A stretch of 30,155 nucleotides of DNA from WS-9 sp036274595 (GTDB lineage: Bacteria > Eisenbacteria > RBG-16-71-46 > SZUA-252): contig DASUFL010000008.1 of NCBI GenBank assembly GCA_036274595.1, forward strand, positions 1 through 30,155, given 5' to 3'. Of the stretch, positions 23,643-30,155 are shown in pieces. Position numbers and translations under genes: made by a program. Under the pieces are notes generated by a model. That model worked only from the letters and a program-made list of their open reading frames with translations. It had not been told where the DNA came from and did not search any database. Position 1 is the first letter of the stretch, and each line of letters opens with the position of its first letter.

Positions 23643-24605
23643 TCACCGGGCCTTCTTCGCCGCGCGCTGAACCTTGGTCTTCGCGTCGACCGGGAAGAGC
23701 CAGCCGTGGCGGTCGCGCGCGCGTCCCTCGATGATGTCGAAGAAGGCGTCCTGGAGCCGCCGCGTCATCGGGCCGACCGTGCCGGCCCCGATCCCGATCC
23801 TGTCGATGGAGGTGATCGGAGTGATCTCGGCCGCGGTGCCGGTGAAGAAGACCTCGTCCGCGATGTAGAGCGCCTCGCGCGGGATCTGCTCCTCGCGCAC
23901 CTCGATGCCGAGGTCCTTCGCGATCTGGATGATGCTGTCGCGCGTGATGCCCGGCAGGATCGCGTTCGCGATGGTCGGCGTGTGGAGGACGCCGTTCCTG
24001 ACGAGGAAGATGTTCTCGCCGCTTCCCTCAGCGACGTAGCCGAAGGTGTCGAGCGCGATCCCTTCCTGATAGCCGTCGGTGATCGCCTCGAGCTTCACGA
24101 GCTGGCTGTTCATGTAGTTCGCGCCCGTCTTCGCGAGCGCCGGAAACGTATCCGGAGCGGAGCGGCGCCACGAGGACACCCTGACCGCGATGCCGCGCTC
24201 GAGCGCGTCCTTGCCCAGGTACTTGCCCCAGTTCAGGGTCGCGATCGCGACGTCCACCGGGACGCCCGTGGGATTCACGCCGAGGGTCTTGTACCCGCGG
24301 TAGACCACGGGGCGGATGTAGCAGGCCTTGCCGCCGTTCCGCCGCACCGTCTCACGCGTCGCCTCCATCAGCTCGTCGTAGAGATATGGAATGTCGAGAC
24401 GCGCGATCTTGCAGGAGTCGAGGAGGCGCTGCACGTGCCGGTCCAGGCGGTAGATCGCAGTGCCGTGCGGCGTGTCGTACGCGCGAATCCCCTCGAAGGC
24501 GCTGGAGCCATAGTGCACCACGTGCGAGAGAACGTGGATCGTGGCTTCCTCGAACGGCACGAACTTGCCGTTCATCCAGATCGTCCCCCTCACTTCCTCT
24601 GCCAT
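23643..24605 (-). CDS. ilvE: Branched-chain amino acid aminotransferase
   Basis: The product is 320 residues, fold-type IV PLP enzyme, class IV aminotransferase. Lys159 lies in ALAKTGANYMNSQ, the catalytic loop region has EGIRAYDT, and GYVAEGSGENIFLV and TGTAAEITPI are typical of IlvE. It interconverts Leu, Ile and Val with their keto acids. The ATG at 24605 has AAGGAG six bases upstream, the strongest ribosome site in this block. It sits between the phosphatase and glyA genes. Confidence 0.97.
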   Translation of the reverse strand: MAEEVRGTIWMNGKFVPFEEATIHVLSHVVHYGSSAFEGIRAYDTPHGTAIYRLDRHVQRLLDSCKIARLDIPYLYDELMEATRETVRRNGGKACYIRPVVYRGYKTLGVNPTGVPVDVAIATLNWGKYLGKDALERGIAVRVSSWRRSAPDTFPALAKTGANYMNSQLVKLEAITDGYQEGIALDTFGYVAEGSGENIFLVRNGVLHTPTIANAILPGITRDSIIQIAKDLGIEVREEQIPREALYIADEVFFTGTAAEITPITSIDRIGIGAGTVGPMTRRLQDAFFDIIEGRARDRHGWLFPVDAKTKVQRAAKKAR

Positions 24606-24637
24606 TCGCTTCTCCTTCCGCCTTGAACGATACGCCG

Positions 24638-25129
24638 CTATCGGACGCCTTCCCGCCGTTCGACCGCCTCACGGATGAGCGGGAGCCATCGAAGGAGATG
24701 GCTTCGAATGCGGTTGAAGGTGTCGTCGTATTCGACCGAGGTGCCGCCGATCGGGTCGTGGATTCCGGTGCGCATGGCCTCCGTCCCGTCGGCGCCCTGT
24801 TCGGTGATGAGGTGGATCCGGTCGGCCGCGTCGGGCGCGAGCTCCCGCGCCCTCGCGACGTGCCCCGGCTCCATGCCCAGGATCAGCTCGGAATCGCGGA
24901 TCAGCTCGGGCGTCAAGCTCGTGGATTGATGCCCGCGCAGATCGATGTCCCGCGAGCCGGTGGTGCTGACGGCGAGCGGGGTGGCGGGAACGCCAGGAAC
25001 GGCGTTGGTCCCGGCCGAGAGCACGCGCACGTGGGCCGCGATCTCGGAGGGCAGGAGCGACCGCAAAGCTCCCTCCGCCATCGGGCTCCGGCAGGTGTTC
25101 CCGGTACAGACGATGAGGACTTGGATCAC
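24638..25129 (-). CDS. Low-molecular-weight phosphatase, YwlE (protein-arginine phosphatase)-like
   Basis: The product is 163 residues. The P-loop CTGNTCRS spans 8-15 (catalytic Cys8, Arg14), and the general acid Asp125 lies in HDPIGGT. The P-loop Thr12 matches the residue that gives Bacillus YwlE its specificity for phosphoarginine (classical tyrosine phosphatases have Ile there), and DPIGGT mirrors DPFGGS of YwlE. The start is GTG at 25129, with GAGGG upstream. It lies between a tsaC/ywlC-type gene and ilvE/glyA, resembling the Bacillus ywlC-ywlE-glyA neighbourhood. No McsB-like arginine kinase is in the window. Tyrosine phosphatase or arsenate reductase activity remains possible. Confidence 0.88.
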   Translation of the reverse strand: MIQVLIVCTGNTCRSPMAEGALRSLLPSEIAAHVRVLSAGTNAVPGVPATPLAVSTTGSRDIDLRGHQSTSLTPELIRDSELILGMEPGHVARARELAPDAADRIHLITEQGADGTEAMRTGIHDPIGGTSVEYDDTFNRIRSHLLRWLPLIREAVERREGVR

Positions 25130-25171
25130 GTGGTTTGGCCCTCGGGATGCGTTCGTAGGCTCGGGGTGAGT

Positions 25172-25798
25172 CTAGGGTCCGGCCTCTGGACCGTCAAGGC
25201 TTCCATCCCCTAGCTGGACCGCGCCTTGGCGCAGGATTTCGACCCCCTGCGGCCCAACCCGGACCAGGGTCGACGGGCGGCCGTCCAGGACCCCTCCGTC
25301 GACGATCAGGTCGGCCACCCCCGATGGGGCGTCGTCCGCCCGCACGGCCGGCGGCTCCCCGCTCCGGTTGGCGGAGGTCGAGAGGACCGGCTCCCCGACT
25401 CTCTGGATGACGCCGCGCAGGAGATCGCTTCCCGGACAGCGGACGGCGATCGTCCCGTTTTCGGACCGAAGGGACTCAGGCGCCTCTCGCCGGGCGTCGA
25501 GCACCAGAGTCAGCGCGCCCGGCCAGTACCGGCGCGCGAGCTCGAGCGCCTGGGGCGTCGCCTGCGCCCATCGCTCGAGATCACCCGGCTCGGCGATCAG
25601 GCCGATGAATCCGGCGCGGGGGTCCTTCTTGAGCGCGCGGATCCGCTCGATCGCGATGCCCGAGGAGGCGCGGGCATGGAAGCCGTACACGCCTTCGGCC
25701 GGCAGGAGCGCGACCTTGTCCTCGAGGAGCGCGGCGGCGGCGCGCTCGATCAGGTCCGCATCGGGGTGGGCACCGATCGCGAGCCGGACCGGGCTCAC
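25172..25798 (-). CDS. tsaC: L-threonylcarbamoyladenylate synthase (Sua5/YrdC family)
   Basis: The product is 208 residues, a single YrdC domain without the Sua5 C-terminal extension. The N-terminal PAEGVYGF replaces the common PTDTVYGL, but KDPRAGFIGLI, RCPGSD and STSANRSGE fit the family. It makes the threonylcarbamoyl-AMP used for t6A37 in tRNA. GTG at 25798 lies four bases after the purE stop. The atypical N-terminal motif means a diverged paralogue in another role is possible. Confidence 0.85.
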   Translation of the reverse strand: MSPVRLAIGAHPDADLIERAAAALLEDKVALLPAEGVYGFHARASSGIAIERIRALKKDPRAGFIGLIAEPGDLERWAQATPQALELARRYWPGALTLVLDARREAPESLRSENGTIAVRCPGSDLLRGVIQRVGEPVLSTSANRSGEPPAVRADDAPSGVADLIVDGGVLDGRPSTLVRVGPQGVEILRQGAVQLGDGSLDGPEAGP

Positions 25799-25802
25799 GA
25801 CG

Positions 25803-26279
25803 CTAGAGCTTCTCGCCGCGGGCGAGACGCGCCTTGAGATCCTCGAGCTTCGCGCGGAGCGCGGCATCCGAGATCGCGAGGATCTGCGCCGCGAGCACCC
25901 CCGCGTTCTTCGCCCCTGCGGAGCCGATCGCCACCGTCGCGACCGGAACGCCCGCCGGCATCTGTACCGTCGACAGGAGTGCGTCCGCTCCTCCGAGCGG
26001 CGAGCCGCCGAGCGGAACGCCGATCACAGGGAGCGACGTATGCGCGGCCACCGCGCCGGCCAGGTGATTCGCCATTCCCGCCGCCGCGACGAACACCTGG
26101 ACACCCCGCTCGGGCGCGCCGCGCACGATGTCCCTCACCTTGTCCGGGCTCCGGTGCGCCGACGCCTGCTCCATCTCGTAGCCAATGCCGAAGGAGTCGA
26201 GGACCTTCGCGGTCTCCTGCATCGTGGTCCGGTCGGATTCGCTGCCGAAGAGGATCGCGACCCTGGTCTTCGTGCTCAT
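25803..26279 (-). CDS. purE: N5-carboxyaminoimidazole ribonucleotide mutase
   Basis: The product is 158 residues. FGSESD (11-16), SAHRSP with catalytic His42, and GMANHLAG plus STVQMPAGVPVATVAIG mark PurE, closer to class I (N5-CAIR mutase) than the animal-type class II. It acts in de novo purine synthesis after PurK, which is not in the window. The ATG at 26279 overlaps the purD stop (ATGA), so it is translated with PurD. The in-frame extension upstream is shadow sequence of purD. Confidence 0.96.
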   Translation of the reverse strand: MSTKTRVAILFGSESDRTTMQETAKVLDSFGIGYEMEQASAHRSPDKVRDIVRGAPERGVQVFVAAAGMANHLAGAVAAHTSLPVIGVPLGGSPLGGADALLSTVQMPAGVPVATVAIGSAGAKNAGVLAAQILAISDAALRAKLEDLKARLARGEKL

Positions 26280-27577
26280 GGACGTGACGCTCCAGAGGTT
26301 TGAGAGGACTGCGCGATGTCCTTGCGGTACTGCATGCCGTCGAACCGGATCCGTCCGACCGCCTGGTAGGCGGCGAGGCGGGCCTGCTCGAGCGTTTCCG
26401 AGCGCGCGGTCACGCCGAGAACGCGGCCCCCGCTCGTGATCCACTGCCCGCCGCGCTGTGCGACGCCCGCGTGGTAGACGCGGATGCCGTGCGGCCAGGG
26501 GCCGTTCAGACCCTCGATCACCGCGCCCGATTCCGGAGCCGCCGGGTAGCCGCGCGCCGCGAGCACGACGCAAACCGCCGCTCCTTCGTGCGCGACGAAC
26601 GTGCCGTGCCGCGCTTCAGGCAGGCGGCCACGCGCGGCTTGGTCGGCGAGCGGGAGCAGGTCCTCGACGAGAATCGGGAGCACCGCCTGCGCCTCGGGAT
26701 CGCCGAAGCGCGCGTTCACTTCGAGAATCTGCGGCCCCTTGGCGGTGAGCATGAGGCCGAGATAGAGAATCCCCCGGTAGGGCGTGCCTTCGGCGCGCAG
26801 CGCGGCAAGGAGCGGATCGACCAGGGCATGGGCGATCGCCTTGGCATCCTCGGGCGCGGGCACGCGCGCGGGCGAGCACGCCCCCATGCCTCCGGTGTTC
26901 GGGCCCGTGTCGTTATCCCCAAGTCGCTTGTGATCGCGCGCCGGCGGGAAGAGCACCCAGCGCTCGCCGTCCGTGAGTAGGAGGATCGAGGCCTCCTCGC
27001 CTTCGAGGAACTCCTCGATGACGAGCGTGCGCCCCGACTCGCCGAGCATGCCGCGGCGCATCCAGCCGTCGATCGCCGCCATCGCCTCGTCCCTGCTCAT
27101 GGCGACGACGACGCCCTTCCCCGCCGCGAGGCCGTCGGCCTTCAGCACGACCGGAAGGGGCGAGGCGTCGACCAGCCGCTCCGCTTCGTCGGCGGATCGC
27201 GCCACCTGGAAGGACGCGGACGGAAGTCCCGCCTTCTGGAAGAGCTCCTTCGCGAAGACCTTGCTCGTCTCGAGCCGCGCTCCGTCGCGACCTGGACCCA
27301 GCACGGGCACGTGGGCCTCCCGGAGCGCGTCCGCGAGCCCTCGCTCGAGCGGGATCTCGGGTCCGACGACCACCAGGTCGATGGCGTGGGCGTTGACCCA
27401 GCCCACGAGGGAGGGCACATCGCCCGCCTCGATCGCCACGCGCTCGGCGAGCGGCTCCATGCCGGGGCTCCCGGGCGCGATGAAGATCTTGGGGTGGTCG
27501 GCGGACCGGTGGAGAGCGTCGACGAGCGCGTGCTCGCGCCCCCCCTGCCCGACGACGAGAACCCTCGGCTCGCTCAT
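26276..27577 (-). CDS. purD: Phosphoribosylamine-glycine ligase
   Basis: The product is 433 residues, the expected length. It has the N-terminal VVGQGGREHAL, a central ATP-grasp fold (KADGLAAGKGVVV, NTGGMGACSPA) and FGDPEAQAVLP near the C-terminal half. It adds glycine to phosphoribosylamine in purine synthesis. The start overlaps the gatB stop (ATGA) and the stop overlaps purE. Confidence 0.98.
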   Translation of the reverse strand: MSEPRVLVVGQGGREHALVDALHRSADHPKIFIAPGSPGMEPLAERVAIEAGDVPSLVGWVNAHAIDLVVVGPEIPLERGLADALREAHVPVLGPGRDGARLETSKVFAKELFQKAGLPSASFQVARSADEAERLVDASPLPVVLKADGLAAGKGVVVAMSRDEAMAAIDGWMRRGMLGESGRTLVIEEFLEGEEASILLLTDGERWVLFPPARDHKRLGDNDTGPNTGGMGACSPARVPAPEDAKAIAHALVDPLLAALRAEGTPYRGILYLGLMLTAKGPQILEVNARFGDPEAQAVLPILVEDLLPLADQAARGRLPEARHGTFVAHEGAAVCVVLAARGYPAAPESGAVIEGLNGPWPHGIRVYHAGVAQRGGQWITSGGRVLGVTARSETLEQARLAAYQAVGRIRFDGMQYRKDIAQSSQTSGASRP

Positions 27578-29058
27578 CCCTGCTTGGCGAGAGCCGCCTT
27601 GAGCGCGGCCTGGAGCTTCTCCGGGTGCGCGCGACCTCCGGAGCGCTTCATCGCCTGGCCGACGAAGAAGCCGAAGGTCTTCTCCTTGCCCGCGCGGAAC
27701 TCGGCGGCGGGACCGGGATTCGCGGCCACGATCTCCTCCGCGAGCTTCAAGAGCGACGCCTCGTCGTCGATGGGGAGGAGGCCGTGCTTCTTCACGATCT
27801 CCTCGGGAGACGCGGGGTCGGTGAGCATCTGCTCGAAGACCGTTTTCCCGATCTTCCCCGAGATCGTCGCTTCGCCGATCATCTTCACGAGCGCGCCCAA
27901 GCGATCGGCCTGGATCGGAAACGCCTCGATGGAGAGTCCGTCGCGGTTCCGGATCGCGTTCACCTCGGTCATGATCCAGTTCGACGCGAGCTTCGGCCGC
28001 TTCGACAGGCGCACCACCTCCTCGTAGTACGCCGCGAGCGAGCGCGTCTCGGTCAGCACCTCGGCGTCGTACTCGGGAATTTCGTACTCACGCACCAGGC
28101 GCTCCCAGAGCGCGTGCGGAAGCTCGGGCAACGAGGTCCGCACCGATTCGATCCACGCGGGATCGAGATCGAGGGGCAGCAGATCCGGCTCCGGGAAGTA
28201 GCGGTAATCGTGCGCCTCTTCCTTGCTGCGCATCGATTCCGCGACGCTCCGCTCGGAGTTCCAGAGAAGGGTCTCCTGCACCACGCGCCCTCCCGACTCG
28301 ATGAGGCCGATCTGGCGCTCGATCTCGAAGGCGATGGCGCGGTCGACGAAGCGGAACGAGTTCAGGTTCTTGATCTCGGTCTTGGTGCCGAACGCCGAGG
28401 CGCCCTTCGGACGCACCGACACGTTCGCGTCGCACCGGAGGCTCCCCTCTTCCATGTTGCCGTCGCACACGTCGAGGTAGACGAGGATCTGCCGGAGGCG
28501 CGCCATGTAGTCGGTCGCCTCCTCCCCCGAGCGGATGTCCGGCTCGGAGACGATCTCGATCAAGGGCACGCCGGCGCGGTTCAGGTCGACGCGCGTGGTG
28601 TGGACCCCTTCCTTTCCTTCCGGATGGAGCGACTTCCCCGCGTCCTCCTCCAGGTGGATGCGGACGAGACCGATCCGCTTCCAGCCCTCCCCCGAGCGTA
28701 TCTCCACCGATCCGCCCTCGCAGAGCGGACGGTCGTACTGGGAGATCTGGTAACCCTTCGGGAGGTCGGGATAGAAGTAGTTCTTCCGCGCGAACACGCT
28801 GCGGGTCGAGATCTTGGACCCCACCGCCAGTCCCACCATCACGGCGTAGCGCACGGCGCGCTCATTCAGCACGGGGAGGACGCCCGGAAGGCCGAGGCAG
28901 ACGGGACAGACCTGCGTGTTGGGCGGCGCGCCGAAGCGCGTGGAGCAGCCGCAGAAGATCTTCGACGCGGTCTTGAGCTGCGCGTGCACCTCGAGCCCGA
29001 TCACGGGCTCGTAGCGCTCGCGCGCGGCGGCGACGGCGTCCAGGGATGTCGTGCTCAC
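27574..29058 (-). CDS. gatB: Asp/Glu-tRNA amidotransferase subunit B
   Basis: The product is 494 residues. It starts YEPVIGLEVHAQL with zinc-binding cysteines in CGCS and CPVCLG. It then shows the kinase-like GatB core (YFYPDLPKGYQISQYD, HLEEDAGKS, EIKNLNSF) and a C-terminal YqeY-like helical tail. With GatA and GatC it converts Glu-tRNA-Gln or Asp-tRNA-Asn to the amidated form; GatC is not in the window. The GTG start at 29058 is a GTGA overlap with gatA; the ATP-dependent transfer requires both subunits, so coupling fits. Confidence 0.98.
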   Translation of the reverse strand: MSTTSLDAVAAARERYEPVIGLEVHAQLKTASKIFCGCSTRFGAPPNTQVCPVCLGLPGVLPVLNERAVRYAVMVGLAVGSKISTRSVFARKNYFYPDLPKGYQISQYDRPLCEGGSVEIRSGEGWKRIGLVRIHLEEDAGKSLHPEGKEGVHTTRVDLNRAGVPLIEIVSEPDIRSGEEATDYMARLRQILVYLDVCDGNMEEGSLRCDANVSVRPKGASAFGTKTEIKNLNSFRFVDRAIAFEIERQIGLIESGGRVVQETLLWNSERSVAESMRSKEEAHDYRYFPEPDLLPLDLDPAWIESVRTSLPELPHALWERLVREYEIPEYDAEVLTETRSLAAYYEEVVRLSKRPKLASNWIMTEVNAIRNRDGLSIEAFPIQADRLGALVKMIGEATISGKIGKTVFEQMLTDPASPEEIVKKHGLLPIDDEASLLKLAEEIVAANPGPAAEFRAGKEKTFGFFVGQAMKRSGGRAHPEKLQAALKAALAKQG

Positions 29059-30155
29059 GCCGCCTCCTCGGCGATCGCAGGGATGCGCCACGCCTCGTCG
29101 CTCGCCTTCTCCCACGTTCGCGCGATCCGCAGCAGGGTCGTCTCGTCGAAGGGCTTTCCGACGAGCTGGAGTCCGATCGGGAGGCCGCTCTTCGTGAACC
29201 CGGCCGGGAACGACAGAGCGGGAATGCCCGCGAGGGACGCCGGGATCGAGTAGATGTCGTTCAGGTACATGGCGAGCGGATCGTCCGTCTTCTCGCCCAG
29301 CTTGAACGGCGGCGTGGGAGTCACGGGAAGGAGGAGCGCGTCCGCCGTGGCGAAGGCCTCGGTGAAATCGCGGCGGATGAGGGTGCGCACTTTCTGGGCG
29401 CGGAGATAGTAGGCGTCGTAGTACCCCGCCGACAGAGCATACGTGCCGAGGAGGATGCGCCGGGTGACCTCGCGTCCGAAGCCAAGGCCGCGCGTCGTCT
29501 CGTACATCCCCCGAAGGTCGCCGTTCCCCGCACGGAGACCGTACCGCACGCCGTCGTATCGGGCGAGGTTGCTCGAGGCTTCGGCCGGAGCGATGAGATA
29601 GTAGGTCGCGATCGCGTACTTCGCGTGCGGCAGGGCCACCTCGGCCTCGCCCGCCCCCAGGCGCTTGAGCTCGGCCCGGACCAGATCGAGGCAGGCCCGG
29701 ATCTCGGGATCGAGCCCTTCGCTCAGGAGCGCGGAGGGGATTCCGATCGTGAGCCCCTTCACGCCCCGCTCGATCTCGTCGAGATCGACTCCCGCCGCCT
29801 CGGGACGGCTCGTCATGTCGCATTCGTCGCGCCCCGCGATCGCATCGTAGAGGAGCGCCGCGTCGCGCGCGCCTCGGGCGAGCGGCCCGATCTGGTCGAG
29901 CGAGGACGCGAACGCGACGAGACCGTAGCGCGACACCGATCCGTACGTCGGCTTCAGACCCACCACGCCGCAGAACGCGGCCGGCTGGCGGACCGACCCG
30001 CCCGTGTCCGAGCCGAGCGCGAGCGGAGCCTCGCGCGCCGCGACGGTCGCGGCCGAGCCTCCGCTCGAGCCACCCGGGACGCGCTCGAGATCCCACGGAT
30101 TCCGCACCGGCTTGTACGCGGAGTTCTCGTTGGAGGAGCCCATCGCGAACTCGTC
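29055..30155 (-). CDS. gatA: Asp/Glu-tRNA amidotransferase subunit A (partial)
   Basis: The frame is open to the window edge, so the N-terminus is missing. The visible 366 residues begin DEFAMGSSNENSAY. The amidase signature follows, including GGSSGGSAA and GSDTGGSVRQPA, which carry the cis-Ser and nucleophile Ser. The catalytic Lys near the N-terminus is out of view. It supplies ammonia from glutamine to GatB. The stop overlaps gatB. Confidence 0.97.
   Translation of the reverse strand, partial: DEFAMGSSNENSAYKPVRNPWDLERVPGGSSGGSAATVAAREAPLALGSDTGGSVRQPAAFCGVVGLKPTYGSVSRYGLVAFASSLDQIGPLARGARDAALLYDAIAGRDECDMTSRPEAAGVDLDEIERGVKGLTIGIPSALLSEGLDPEIRACLDLVRAELKRLGAGEAEVALPHAKYAIATYYLIAPAEASSNLARYDGVRYGLRAGNGDLRGMYETTRGLGFGREVTRRILLGTYALSAGYYDAYYLRAQKVRTLIRRDFTEAFATADALLLPVTPTPPFKLGEKTDDPLAMYLNDIYSIPASLAGIPALSFPAGFTKSGLPIGLQLVGKPFDETTLLRIARTWEKASDEAWRIPAIAEEAA

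Noticed and set aside
1..30155. CRISPR array, insertion sequence, prophage or toxin-antitoxin pair
   Set aside because: No regularly spaced repeats, no transposase, integrase or phage gene motifs, and no terminal inverted repeats were seen on either strand.

Overview
The window is a GC-rich bacterial chromosome segment with very tight gene packing. Almost everything lies on the minus strand: from the right edge (30155) down to 5915 there is one unbroken run of minus-strand genes, most touching or overlapping by 1-4 bases (ATGA or GTGA junctions, many GTG starts). The gene set (GatAB amidotransferase, a full Bat/MoxR cluster, a bacterial deoxyhypusine-synthase homologue, a two-GAF SpoIIE phosphatase, an AsmA protein with an ABC exporter) suggests a Gram-negative from a less studied high-GC lineage, for example Eisenbacteria, Gemmatimonadota or a deltaproteobacterial relative. 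This is inference; the window holds no rRNA or other phylogenetic marker I could place by eye. I see no insertion sequence, prophage, CRISPR array or defence system.

Left part (1-5900). A tRNA-Leu(CAA) lies at 233-319 (minus). Next to it a near-consensus sigma-70 promoter (331-360, plus strand) points into a less GC-rich, hairpin-rich stretch with no convincing plus-strand gene. This may be an unannotated small RNA, or alternatively a 67-residue minus-strand gene. Then come three overlapping minus-strand genes: a GAF-GAF-SpoIIE phosphatase, an unrecognised HExxH protein and a Pro/Thr-rich double-membrane-anchored protein. They are followed by a small exported protein, a short zinc-ribbon protein and an EIIA (PtsN-like) protein. 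The only plus-strand protein gene is a TPR protein (5393-5893), which converges on the long minus run and is separated from it by a hairpin between the stop codons.

Middle (5915-14164). Two ABC-2 permeases and their ATPase, a large AsmA-family protein, a DegT-type aminotransferase, a deoxyhypusine synthase homologue and a short-chain dehydrogenase form one coupled block. The contents hint at envelope lipid or glycan export plus a polyamine or amine modification, but no substrate can be read from sequence alone.

Bat/MoxR cluster (14177-22314). In transcription order: MoxR ATPase, DUF58 protein, a lipoprotein with a BatD-like layout, BatA and BatB (von Willebrand A proteins with intact MIDAS motifs), BatC (TPR), BatD, and BatE (TPR, membrane, SH3-like). 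Such clusters are thought to form an AAA+/VWA machine at the cell envelope.

Right part (22337-30155). Housekeeping genes: gatA (cut by the window edge), gatB, purD, purE, a tsaC/ywlC-type gene, a low-molecular-weight phosphatase with the YwlE-type protein-arginine-phosphatase signature, ilvE and glyA. The tsaC/ywlE/glyA grouping recalls the ywlC-ywlE-glyA neighbourhood of Bacillus.
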